64,000 nucleotides of DNA from Daphnia pulex. Lineage: Eukaryota; Arthropoda; Branchiopoda; Diplostraca; Daphniidae. The translations under genes and the position numbers were made by a program. The notes under the pieces are model-generated. The model saw nothing but the letters and a program-made list of their open reading frames with translations, made no database searches and was not told the origin of the DNA. The stretch lies in NCBI RefSeq assembly GCF_021134715.1, contig NC_060017.1:4588001-4652000 (forward strand), read 5' to 3'. Below, piece after piece: positions 1 to 12,400 of the stretch (position 1 is its first letter; each line of letters starts with the position of its first letter).

Positions 1-599
1 CTTCTTACAATTCGAATATTTTTTTCCCCCACCAAATCATTCCGCTTTATTCAATTAGCATCTTACCCCTTAAACTCACCTCTCCCTTTTCTTGTATCGT
101 ATAAGAGAGGGGATTTTATATACTATTTAATATAAGGATATCTTTGGGTTATGATATAGACTTACCCATAGCGATTCCATCTTCTTCTTTTTTCAACCAA
201 CTGAAATGACGTGGGCCGGCGAGGAATCAATTCAAACCGAACAACGAACAAAGTGTGTGATTCTTCTTCTTCTTCTTTCCTTTCTCTCTTTTTTCTTGGA
301 GAATGTCAAAAAAAGAGAAATAATCAAAACAACACGCGACGCTTCGATAATCAAACCACCGTGGTAACACTGGAGAACATCACGTCACACCGAATGGAAA
401 TAATCGGACAATTTTCAGCCGAGCGCGTCGGGTGTCCGCTGGCCGCCGTTCGTATAAAAATTTTCTTTTTACGACCCAAACAGCAGCAGCAACAGATGTT
501 GTTTTGTTTGAATGGTTTGTTTTTTTTTAATTTCGTCACCTGGGCGATCGACGCTGGGCGGAATAAAAACCAAAATTTTCCAACTAAAAAATAAACGGG
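1..599. other. no gene seen; AT-rich and low-complexity DNA
   Basis: No open frame here has family resemblance, repeated domain structure or plausible splice borders. The stretch contains T-rich runs and short CTT and CAG triplet runs, which account for the open frames that exist. Confidence 0.6.
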
Positions 600-960
600 C
601 GACACTTTATACAGGAGAGAGAAGGACGGACGGACGGTTGGTTAGGTTGTTGGTTCGTCGTGAAGACTGAGCGCTGCTCTGATAGTGGCCGGGCCAGCAC
701 AGTGTGTGTGGCGATCGCGTCTAAGCGTGCGAGTGAGCTGGTGAGCGTGTCTCTCTTTGCGAGTATATGCAGCCCGAGCCCCCAGCTCAGCTCAGTCGGC
801 CAGCCAGTCAAGTCCAGGCTTCCTCAGCTCAGTCAGTGAACTTTCACTCTCCGTTTCGGCTCTTGCTGCTGCTGCTGCCGTGCTGTGACTTGTGCTGGCC
901 AACAGCAGCAGCAGTCTCTCTCCGGCCGCTCAAGAAAAGAAAAAAAAGGGGCGGGAGAAG
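600..960 (+). promoter_or_regulatory. candidate CpG-rich promoter / 5' leader
   Basis: GC and CpG content rise sharply against the surrounding T-rich DNA. Between about 775 and 840 there is a cluster of overlapping CTCAG/TCAGT words, which resemble arthropod initiator sequences. A CTG run follows at about 862-880, and a donor-like AAG/GTGGGC lies near 966. This is the composition expected of a broad promoter with a non-coding first exon. No coding exon downstream in the window can be tied to it, so both the strand and the target gene are inferences. Confidence 0.3.
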
Positions 961-3900
961 AAGAAGGTGGGCAACCAGCAGTTTCAGCGTGTATACTATA
1001 AGGCAGGTGTACATATCTGCACAGAAGAAGAAGAAGAAGAAGAAAATAATGATTATTAAATAGTTCCAGACAAAAAAAAAAACCAAAGAGAGGGAAATTT
1101 GAATTTCTACATTTGGGTATTTTTTTATTTCGTGGAGATTTCAACGGAAAGTTTGACGTTGGAAATTCTGCTGGGCGCTGTGTGTTATCTCCTCGGCAAC
1201 TGGAAATATAACGGGCGACCTTGGGAAGGTCTTCCAATGAGACTGGGTGCGCAAAGAGTTGTTGTAGTACTTTTTTTGTAGTTGAACCTGCTCCTAGCCC
1301 AGCGCTCAGCCACCTTTCATAAATTATCAAAAAATCCACTCTCGCTTTTTTCTGGTAGACCTTCTTCTTATTATTATTTTTTTGTTGTTTAATAACCGGA
1401 ATTTTATTTAAAAAAAAGGGGGGAACAATGACGGTCTTGTATATTATACATCTCCTTTTTGTTCTTTAATAAAAAAAATTCGAGTTGGGTTGGCTCTTAT
1501 CCTGCGCCCTTTATTAGGTTATTCCTCCCTTTCATTGTGTGTGATTTGAATTTTTTTTCCTCCTCCTCTTTTGGTTTGTTACAGTTTTTATTTCTTTAGA
1601 ACACGACTTGGTTCTCTTTATTTTTTAAAAAAATCTTTTAAAAGAAAAGAAGAAGAAGAAGAAAAAAAATTGACGTTCAAAAGGTTGAACCAACGGGGCA
1701 AACACGCGTGGCCTTGCCGTTGGAGGACCCACAGCAATTGACGGGCAGAGAGTCTCTTTTTTGATTTTTCTGTTTTTCTTTCGTGCGCTCTCAACAACAC
1801 CGCGTCGTAACCGGTTTTCAAGTTGTTGATGTTGTTGTTGCTGTTGTTGTCGTTTCATCCTGTTGTTAAGAAGACGACGACACAACCAACAAAAACGGGC
1901 CGATAATGAAATCAAAAATTCTGGCAGCGGTCGATGGCCTCTTGAGCTTCTTCTCTTTGTCTCTTTTGGGTTAAAATTTTATTTTGTCGGTTTCTCCCTT
2001 TTTTTTTATTAGTCGTCTGCTTTTGGACATTCCTCTCGACAATTCTGAAGAGTCTTTGTTGTTGTTGTTGTTGTTTTTGGCTCCTGTGTTGGTTGGTTAG
2101 TTATGCCATTCGCTTTTATTTCGTTATTCTTCTTCCCCCACTGAAGTCGACTAAACAGGGCCGATTTGATGGAAAGCTGATTAGGGAAAATCACGTGTGC
2201 TTGTGTGTCCCCCTTTGTCTCTTTCTGCTCTCCTCCTGATGGCCCATCAATCGTGGGTGTACCTTGACAGGTATGCAGCCCTGGAAGGAGCACTAGGCGT
2301 ACTGTATAGACAGCACAGAGAAATGTTCCAATCGTACACACACACAAACGGGCATCGCTAGGTGACATCAGCCCCAAAGCCCTTTTTTCTCTGTCACTTC
2401 TATATCCATCCATCCATCCATCCGGTTGTAGGTATATACATTTCAGCTAGTTATACAGGTGGGTGTGTACAGGTGGTGCACATTGTACAGTGACGTACCG
2501 TGCACACACACACACACTCATTCCAAGAACTCTTGTCCTCTCTTTCTCTCTCTCTCTCTCCCATAAATCAAATAAATCATAAGACGGATAACCTAGTAGA
2601 AGGTCTATAACAATATTATATGGCGTCGTAAGTCGTTATAAATCTACACCCATTGTCTATTTGATATTTTTGTTATTTTTTATCTTTGAATCTGAGCTGT
2701 GCATTGTTAGATTCTTCACAGCCCCCGTCCAGCCCACCAGGAGCAGAGATCCGGCCTGACGAAAGGCCCCCGTTTCTTCTTCTTTTTTTTTCTTCTTTTG
2801 TTATTGTGTCGACGTGTGTCGGACTATTGGAATGAAAAGGAAAGTGGTGGACATGTTTCTTTTAGACATTTCCATGGAACAAGGGAATATATAAGGGGGG
2901 CAGCAGCTCTTCTCTCCTATAGAAAAAAAAAAAGATAACCGACTGTAAGAGAGAGAGAGAGGGGGCAAGGCCACCGGCGCCACTGTGTATACATATACAT
3001 CCATATCGCTATATATATACATACGCATTGTATTGTATACGAAAGAATAAAAACCGGCCTATCCGTAACGGATTGTTTCGTATCTATTTTTGGACATTTT
3101 CTTCTTCTTCTCTTCTATTTCTTGTCGTATTTTAAATTTTTCCCTCCGTTTGGTGTTGTGTGGTCTCCTCGGACCCTTTCCGCTGGATAAACTGATGTTG
3201 TCTCTCAAGCTTCGCTGATGGTGAGAAAGAACTATGTGACCTCCGGAATATATTTGATTTTCCAAACTTTCAAACTTGGCGGGGGTTTTTCCAGAGTGTT
3301 TCGGTTAAACTACACTCCGGACGTGCGATATCGTGCCATCCGCGCAAACTTTCCTTCACATTCTAATTTTGTTTTGTTTTTTTTTTGTTTTTTTGTTTGA
3401 ATTAATGATAATAATAAGATTTTGTCGCCACCTTTTTTTGTTGTCTGTCGACAGGAGAAAACTCGTCACTTTTTTTGGGTTGTTGTAGTTCGCGCGCTCA
3501 TTTCAAATTCTCTTTTTTTGGAGGGTGTTTTCTGCGTGAGAACGCAAACATAGCGCACACGCGGGAGCAGCTGCCATGTGTTTTTTTTTTCTATCGTGGC
3601 ACGCATAAAGCCACTACTACTGTACACGCTCATCAACTCTCCATCATCCACGACCGAGAAGGAAAAAAAGAAAAAAGGTTTTTACCTTTCCTCAATCTCT
3701 CAGTATATATCATTGACTTTGCACGTCATGTCGCTCTCTGACTTTCAATCATCCGCACGATGTTCATTTTTTTTCATCCAGGAGAAGAAAAAAAAAAAAA
3801 AAATAAAAAAACAAAAAGAGTCCGGAATGTAAACAACTCAAAGTGGCAGCAGCTCCGCATATATGGCCGGGCCACAGTCAATTTCAAAAATGTTTTTTTA

Positions 3901-4900
3901 ATTTTTGTGCGCGGGGCGGAGTACGTAGGGACTTTCCCTCGGCTCCGCAGCTCATCATATACTATATACATGTATACCCCTGAATTATAGTTACGACGTT
4001 ATAAGGATGGCAGAAGAAATCGAAAGTTAAAATTTTTCGTTTGATGTAATCGAAAAGAATTGCATATATGATACACGTTAGTACACCACCGGCTGTTATG
4101 CACGTGAAATTGAACTCGGATGGAAAACGGTTACGGCCCCCGCTTGTGATGTTGGACGCATTTCATAATAATTGTCACGGGACGTTAGACACACGTCGTT
4201 GCGACAGTTGGACGAGTCTTTCCAGGCAGAAATATCTATGATCAAAATGTTGTGAAATTGTGTGCCGTGCGTATTTATTGATATATATACAAGTGACAGT
4301 CACCCACGGTCTCGTGACTGGTCCCGCTTTGGTCGTGATACGGTTGACTCCCTTTAATTTCGTTTTCTTTATTTAAAAAAAAAACGTCAATGACAATCGT
4401 CCCCCTCTTTTTGTTTTGTCCAGTTCTCTCTCTCTCGGCTCGTGAGTAGGACAAAACACGCCCGTTTTATTCCGCCACTGGATCGATGGCCCGTCAGATT
4501 TCGTGAATAAAAAAAAACCCAAAACCCCCCAAAAAAGTGAACGAAAACTACCGTGACGCAACGCTTACGCGCGCACCTTGACCAACATTCACTTCTTTCT
4601 TCTTTTTTAGGTTTGAAAGAAAATGACCATCAACATCTCCCCTCCTCCAGAGGAAGAAGAAGACGAAAAAATAAGACGCCGATGACCTCCGGTTCGTCGG
4701 GAGCTGCAAGACCTTATTTCTTTTCTTCATCAAGGAATGAATTAAAAACGATGCAATAAAAAAGGACCTTCCTTCTTCTTCTTCCATCTCTAATAAAAGA
4801 GGAGCGATGTAATGCGTGTGTAATTTCACCATGTAAGGGAACTGTGGGAAATAAACGCAGAGTCTCTACTCTGATGTTCTGAAGATTCTACCAGATTTTC
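961..4900. other. gene-free stretch rich in microsatellites
   Basis: I find no exon chain on either strand. Simple repeats dominate: an AAG run near 1025-1046, TTG runs near 1822-1850 and 2056-2075, ATCC units near 2404-2423, a CA run near 2502-2518, a CT run near 2537-2560, and A-runs near 3787-3804. The open frames here are low-complexity (poly-Phe, poly-Ser, poly-Lys, poly-Gln) and have no ordered composition. Confidence 0.6.
2404..2560. repeat. microsatellite cluster (ATCC)n, (CA)n, (CT)n
   Basis: Three simple repeats sit within about 160 bp: about five ATCC units, about eight CA units and about twelve CT units. The CT run reads as GAGA on the other strand, a sequence bound by GAGA-factor-like proteins in arthropods; a regulatory role here is only a possibility. 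Confidence 0.75.
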
Positions 4901-4943
4901 TTTACTTCTTTAGGGATTACAAGTGAAGTGCAATCAAGAGTTA

Positions 4944-5140
4944 GAAGTTCGTGAGGTCCTTGGCGGGTGGTGGAATTGAAGGACCCGATGAACTGAAATT
5001 CATCTGATGGCCAGCGGCCGGGCGTCCGGCAACAACGGAAGACTCAAATCCACACGACGATTTCTGGAAGAGAGAAGAGACAACAATAAAATTCTCTGCA
5101 CGTCCTGGAAGAAGAGCGCCATTAACCTTGCCCCCCATCG
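4944..5140 (-). other. possible terminal coding exon(s), unidentified
   Basis: On the minus strand a strong acceptor (TCTTCCAG) near 5064 is followed by about 40 sense codons ending at a TAG around 4944-4946, giving a Ser/Pro-rich tail ending PPPAKDLTNF. A further acceptor-like TTTTTAG lies just upstream near 5145. The composition is less repetitive than the surrounding shadow frames. I do not recognise a family and cannot join it to an upstream exon, so it may be non-coding. Confidence 0.2.
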
Positions 5141-5460
5141 GCTAAAAAGTAAATTTTCTTCTTCTTCTTCTTCGCTTTTTTAAAAATAAAAAACTAAATT
5201 CAAGAATAAAGATAAACAAAATCACGTGACCAAGGTTGTTTGTCGTTACGGCCCGGTCCCAAAATAAATAGTCCCATGGAAACGATGACAATAAAAGCTA
5301 AAAGTCAAAAGCCTAAAATTCTTGGTTGCCATAGGCCCATCCTCTTAAGCCGGATCTCTCTCAAAGTCTTCGAGGCGGATACTGTGCTGGATTTATTCTT
5401 GTTGGCTTTGGATGTGGACGTAAAAGAAAAAATAAAGAAACATCCCAACAAATAAGTGAC

Positions 5461-5915
5461 GTCTCCTCTGATGCCCACCGACTGATTTACTGCCGGCGCT
5501 GCCTATCTTCTGACGTCAGACACTCCGATGATTAGGTCCCCCCATTGGTTGGCCTATACCACGACCCCCAAGACATTTTCCCATCCTCAGGTATAGATCG
5601 ACGTAATGTTTTGTTGTAGACGTTAGGAAGATGGTAATCACGGTCACAACCATTTACGTGAATCATTAGACCAAGTCAAAAATCAAATTCTCATTTCCTT
5701 TTTGAAAGTCGTCAGTTATGTAACTTTGATTTTATGCGGAATTCTTTCAACGACTTTGCAAAGATCATCGTGGCGAGTCTTTTTCCGGCAATTCCGGTCT
5801 TAAAGTAATTATCTGCGGGAGATATTGAATAATCCCTATCCGTTAATTTAATAATTTTGATTTAGGATAGGGGTCGATATTTAATGGTTTTGTATCGATT
5901 TCTTAAAGCTAGCAT
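5461..5915. other. no gene seen
   Basis: No splice-bounded open frame or repeat structure of note; ordinary mixed-composition DNA. Confidence 0.5.
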
Positions 5916-6407
5916 GAAGACAAGTCAAAAGTGTCGTCTGCTTTCAAATTTGTTTAAAATGCTGGTTTCGAAAACGAAGAAGTTTAATCAGATTACAAAG
6001 AAAACGGGAACGATCACGTTTTGGGACACGTACATGTTGCTGCACAAAAACAGCAGAACAAATAAAATTACATAAATGTGGTCGTCGTGTCAACTCTGGT
6101 CGCATCTCTTTATGGAATCGCTCAATATCCACTCCATGCTGTCTTTCAGGTAAATAAAACAAAGAATACAAATAGAATGAATATGGTAGCTTATAAATAG
6201 AAAAAAAACCTGTTCCAAAACTGTGAAATGTTGTTAGTTAGCATTGATCATGTAAGCCACCTGTTTATGCATGGCAGTTTGTTTGCACTGTGTTACAATC
6301 TTTCTCCTTTGTGCAGATTTGAGACCTGAACCAGTCATCATAACAAGAAGATATGCAAGTGCTGGTATCGTGCTGTCATCAGCAATAATCTCTGTGTATT
6401 CGCTTGG
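5916..6407 (+). other. two spliceable exon-like segments, unidentified
   Basis: A plus-strand open stretch of roughly 78 codons ends at a donor (CAG/GTAAAT) at 6149. A TTTGTGCAG acceptor opens a second segment at 6317-6407, which ends at GG/GTAAGG. Joined, the frame stays open for about 30 more codons and stops soon after the next acceptor. The first segment would be basic and Cys-containing, the second hydrophobic. No in-frame ATG is visible close to the 5' edge, and the region is also open in another plus-strand frame and on the minus strand, which weakens the case. It could be a lncRNA, a decayed gene or chance. Confidence 0.2.
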
Positions 6408-9400
6408 GTAAGGTTAATTTCGTTATCACTTTTATTCCTGTGACCTGCCAGATATATTAATTATGCATAACCTTCATCAATGCAGTGCATTACATTGAAA
6501 TCTTGAATTCTCCTGTATTCACAATTAGGGTTTACCCTCTGTCTCATTTTCAACTTTTCACTTGTTATTTTGGCTAATATTTTTTCGTAACATATATTTT
6601 ATTTTTGTTTAGATAAACAGCATCCCGTTTGATTGAAGAAACCACCAATGCCGATCGCGTTATCTATCTTTTCTTCCCCTTTCTTTAAATGTTCACACCC
6701 ATGTGAATGTGAGTGTATTTACAAAGACGCCCTGGTCGCTGGTGTATTCAACTCTTCAGTGGATGGAGCACTCGTGGATGCCTGGCTGTGGATTTCCCAG
6801 GCTTAAAGGTAGGAAACACTCATCTCTATTCTTTCTTTTTGAGTGTTTGGTGGCGTTAATTATAAATCGTTAGATAGTTACGGAATCAGATTATTCCCGA
6901 GCTATACCGTTGACAGGAACTGTTTGTTCTATTGCCGTTTTTGTTGACTCAGTTCTAAGGGCTCATTCAGTAACTCATTTGTATAACGACTGCAGATCAG
7001 GCTTGTTTTATACCTCACTACTTTTTCTGTGGATCAACAATCAAATTCTAAAATATTTTTAACTTGAAACACTTCCAAGTGCAAAGTCTAGAAAATGTTA
7101 TGACCAAGAGGGACCTGCCACCCCACCGGCACCTCCTCGTTGTGTACACGTTTTGTGAAGGAAAGACGTTTGTTTAAAGAAGTAATAATCACTGGGATTA
7201 TTCATAGAAAGAGAAAAAAAGAGACGAATGATTGGCATTATCAATCGGCAGCCAAGCGAATCGACCCCGCGCGGCTCTTGGTGAAATTGACAGTCTAATA
7301 ATAAAAGGGATGGGTGGATATGCAGAGCCGGTTCTTAATCACTTTCGTTCACCTTTCTATGCGCGTTATTTCACTGGCACGACCCGAAATCAAAGTTCAA
7401 TGGAAAAGCTCAAACCAAAAGGCCTGTTTTACAGTTCACCGGTACCAGTATAATGCGCACACAATAACGCGCTGTTATGTCTGTGTGTGTGTGTGTATTT
7501 TACTTTTATATTACAGCTATTAAACAAGTTCCACCTTTTGCCGGCGTGCGTCTGTTTTCTAGTGCAGCCGCTAATATACAATGTCTTTTGGCATAAACAC
7601 ACGTCTGTTTGTTATGACCGTCTAATGGCGCAAGGTTCTCGGTAAATACGCAAGGCCGCGCGAGGCTGATTATTTTGACTATTCAGGTCGCACGCTATCT
7701 ACATACGTCGTTAGATGCAATGCCCTTTAGTATGTACATAAAGAAACGAAGAAAAAAAAAGTAGTACCGACTGTGATACATTCGGCGTGTTGTTGTTGAT
7801 TTCGCACATCTCTCTCTTTTCTCCCGTTCGTTCGGGGATTTTTCTTTTGTTGTATCATCATCGTCCCACCACCTCCGCAAAAAAAAAAGCTTCCCATCAA
7901 TTTGAGCGCGAATAACATCTTTGATGAGAGGAGGAATAAAAACCTCCTCCCGCGTGAATCACGAAAGACCCGCGCCAGCAGCATCGGGTTGGCCAATGCG
8001 TTTTTCGCACGGGCTCATCGCCGCCGTTTAAAAAAAAAAAAAAAAAACCCCAAAAAAGAAGAATAAAATAATCCAACGTGAGTGCAACCTTCGACATTGG
8101 CCCGTCATTTTTTGGCCCGTCCATCGCAATAACTCCGGCGCCGCCGTATACACCTTTCACTTTATTTCTTCTTCTTCTTCTTCTTCTTCTTTTCATAACA
8201 GCGAAGCGAACTCTCCGTCTCTCGAATTTTTGCCTACACGTTTTCATTTCGCCTCCCGGCTCGAATATAAATATTTCGTGGTTCTAATATTTGAGAGCAC
8301 ATAACAACGCGCTTGTTTTTGTTTCTAAAAAAAAAAAAACTCTCCTTTTATTTGTAGTTTCATCGTTTTTAATTTTTAATTTTTTGGGCGCACAGAGTTT
8401 GTTTGTGTTGTGCTGTCCACACGCTGTACTTTTGACGATATTCAAATGTATTCACAAATTTTTTGTTTGGCTACAGAAAAAAAACAAATGTGTCGAAACT
8501 CCTTTTTTTGGGATCTTTCGTTTTGGTTTCTTAAATTCCTGGAATCGAGAACACCGCATGTTTTTGTTGTGTTTTTCCTTGTCGCGTGAGTTGCATAACG
8601 CACCGGCGTGATTTCTCCACCAGGCGTTGTGTACGTACCCAAATGAGTTTTGAATTTTTTATTTTGCGGGAGGTTTTCGGGAGAGATGAGAAAAAGAATT
8701 TGGCAGAATGAGCGGACGTCATGCGGCGCATCGTCAATTTCTGTAATGTCATTTTCGGGCCAAAGCAGAAATAGACGAAATTTAATCAACGCAAACACAC
8801 ACACAAACGCCTTTGGTTGATTTCATTATCTATGCGACACCGTTCGCTCGCCGTCGTCGTCATTTTAAAAATAAAAATCTCTTCACCAATAACAAAAATG
8901 TTCAATTCATTTTTCAAAGGAAACCGGTAATGAAAGTCAGTTTTGACGTCGACGTCATTCTCAAATGCTTTTAATGATGACCGCCTCTTTTGTTTCACTC
9001 GAATTTTTGATTCGCGTCGCGCTGCATGATGATGGCCCGTCGCCCGGCTCCCATCTTTTTTTTTTTTGGTTGTTGTTCTCCACGCAAGACGGACGATGGG
9101 AAACTGCGCTGACAGGAGAAGCGGGTCACGCGATTTCGCCTATGTACCAGGCCCCCACGTATATATATATAAGCTGAGAATAAGTCTGATGGCATTTTTT
9201 GTTTTTGGGGGGTGATTGAAGGGACTTTCGGTCGCGGCCATTAACATTCTAGCGGTCGGGCTGTTGGCTGCGGCGCCACACAGCCACTCGTTTGGTGACT
9301 AACGTGAGAGCGACGAGAGAAGAGAGAAAGAATCTCAACTCCTGGCCCTTCTTATTTTTATAGACATTTTCGCGATTGGATCGAATGACGTCCGTTTCGC

Positions 9401-12400
9401 AACGACCGACCCTGGCCCCGTAGTCTTGAATTATTCCCCTGCGCATTATTCCAGCTCACGATTTCCTTTTTTCTCTTTCTCCTTCTATACTATCTTGTGT
9501 GTCCCGCGTTCGAAAGGAAAAGTGACTGCGTCTATATGGATGACCAATGGAGCTGAGTAGAAGAAGAGAAAAGCGGCTGCTGGGATGACTCGTTTCACGT
9601 GGTATAAATATATACAACTCGACGGGTCGTCTCCCTTTTAACTGGATGGATGGCATGGCTATCAGAGTGTGCCATCTTTCGGCTCCGTCGGGGCGACCGG
9701 TCCCGTTTGTTTATTTTTTTTTATTTTGCCATCGCTCCGCCAAAATGGTCACGCTCTGATGGGACCGAGTAGTAGACTATACCGTGATCGTTCGTGCCGG
9801 TGTGATACACCACTGGAATGGCGAGCCAAACATATCATCCAGCTCGTAGAAAAAGTGGGTCGAATCGTAGAAAATAAACCAGAAAAGAAAAACACAACAA
9901 GCGAAAAAAGTGGAAACACTTTTACCGAGCGCTTTTGCGCAATTCGATAAATCTAAAAATCGACCCGACGAAGGCGGTGACCCGAGACGCAGTTCTCGGC
10001 CCCGGACGTTTGCCAAAAAAAAAAAAAAAAAAATGCAGCACAAAATCTTTGAGCTCCATCTCCTCCAGCACATGCGGCGCCCCGTTTGTTGTTTGGGTGT
10101 GTGCCGAAATGGCCGTTGCGTCGTGAAAAGAACTTTTGCTCAATGCTAATCAGTGAAGAAAGAAAAAAGGGGGCGTGGATGGCCACACTTTCTTTTTCTT
10201 TTTTGGCCAAAGTTTTTAAATTTTAACTTTTTTGCCAAAAAATTTGGTTGAGAAAAAAAATCCCCGGATGATAATTTCGTAACAACTTTTTTTTTTGGTT
10301 TTTGTCTTATGACGCGGTGGGAAAAATTCCCGCTGGATATGTTCACTTTTGACTGGGCGCCCCGGTCACACGAAACCGATTTAGCCTTCACCTCTAATCA
10401 CACTAAATTATAACATGTGCAGTAAAAGAAACTTTTTGTTGCTCGTTGTTGGTCAATTGATTTCATTTTTCTCGGACAACACATTTTTATTTTCCGCTTC
10501 ACTTGGTGAAACGGCGATTGAAATCGATGGCCGTGAGCCTCTCTAACTGAACATGTACCCGGTTGTACCCCGTAACCGTATCGGTTCTTATATAGTCGTT
10601 ATTATTTATTATAAGAAAAGAAAAAAAGAGAAAAGATCGACATCAGAAAGTGTACACTACGTATATGATTTACGCATAGCCCAGCGCTATTGATCCGTGT
10701 CGCGGATGCAGCCACCAAATACAGTGAGGGGCGGACATATACTAATCCTGTCAATTTTCTAAACTTACTTAACTCGTTTAGAGTTCGTTTTTTTGGGACA
10801 TTTGTGGCGCGATGTGGCACGCGTGATGCCCGTGAGCGCAGTGTCGCAACTCGAATTTATCCTGCCGGCCATCACGTCACGCAGCAGAGCGGCTAGGTGA
10901 CACAAAGTTTGTCTGTACAACGAGACAGGCCAACACCTTAAGGAGCCGATGTGTAGTACGACAAGTTGCACGAGAAAAAACACCTGTAATTAAATTGGCA
11001 GGACAAAACAGAGAGAGAGAGAGATGTTGATTGCGTAATGGCTGGCTATCGCTCACACCGTCTCGGAGGAGTAGATAAATTATTTCGCCCGGGCTGACTT
11101 AAATAAGAAACAAAACAACAACAACATAGGATGCACACGCGCTTCTTTTTTTGGGGTTGTTTCGTTCGTGTGGCGATGGATGATGACGAGCGCCGCCTTT
11201 TGCGTGTGGACGGGCGTGCGGATGGATGGATGGATGGGTCTGCATTTTCATACGTCCTTGGCTCCTCGACTCTTTTCTCTTTGGTTCAAAAGAAACGAAA
11301 GAACACGCGGGCCAGCCCAGCGTGTACATGTGTGTGTGTGTGTGATGACCGGTCGTTCGTCTATATACTATCCAACACACGTTGTTGTTATTGTTGTTGT
11401 TGTTGTCGTGGCTGCTCGATCCCCGTTGGCTCGATCCGCTTTTCCCTTTTAGTTCGAACGACCTCGCCATCAACTCGTTTTTTGTTTTCTCGCTGATTTC
11501 CATGACGTCAAAGAGAAAAGAGATCCGTGATGAAGTAAAAACGGAACGCGCTCGCCAGAGAGTTCCAGCAGAACAAAAAAGGGGGCGGACATTCGGTTGA
11601 GGGAAATTCGTGCCAAAATCCCAGCAGCAGCAGCAGCTACCGAATGTTGTTTCGTTCTACAACAGGTCTACTTGTTATCTTTTTCCGTGATGTGTCCTCA
11701 TACCTTTCCGTTCTCCTTTTTGTTCGCCCCTTTTGCGACGACGACGACATTTTTCTCTCTTTCTCTCTTTGACAATCAAAATTATTTAGGTTATTTAGCT
11801 CGTTTGTGCCTAGTAGAGATCAAACGGTCGTCCATCATTCGATGGGAAAACGGGAGCCAGTTTTGTTGTTTTCGGGTCACCGCTGATGGAAGGGAATTAA
11901 TTCAAAGAACAAAAAGGAGAAAGACATTTTTGTTTTGTTTTTTTTTGGCGGACGGGAAGGTCGCGACGCTCCGCCAACCGTGGAGAGAGAGAGAGAGAAA
12001 CACGTTGGCATTTCATCCCACTCGATCTCTCCTCCGCTCTCTGCGTTGCTGTGTGTTTTGTTTTTGGTCGCGTCATTTTTTGGGGTCTCTCTCCCGATTA
12101 TTTTTGCACAGTCACTCTTGTCAACAACCAGGAGAGAAACACACAAATGCCTCCCGGTGATTCCCAATCGCCTTTGCGACCGCCAAAAATTCGGGAATAA
12201 ACCAACACACCTTGAACGCCGAGGACATTTTCACGTTTAAAGGAGATGTGAACCTAAAAGGCCCGGTGCTAAAAAAAGGACAGCCCACACTAACAGCATC
12301 CACGATTTTTCAATATTTGTTCGTCGTCTTAAGAAGCTCTTTTCGCATCGCTAGACTAGCCCTCTCACCTTGTAGATTTTATTGTCAAGATGATCCTTTA

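Noticed and set aside
7897-8247. Arg-rich open frame and other low-complexity frames across 1-17,401
   Set aside because: They are translations of CTT, CAG, A- and T-runs; no domains, splice chain or conserved blocks.
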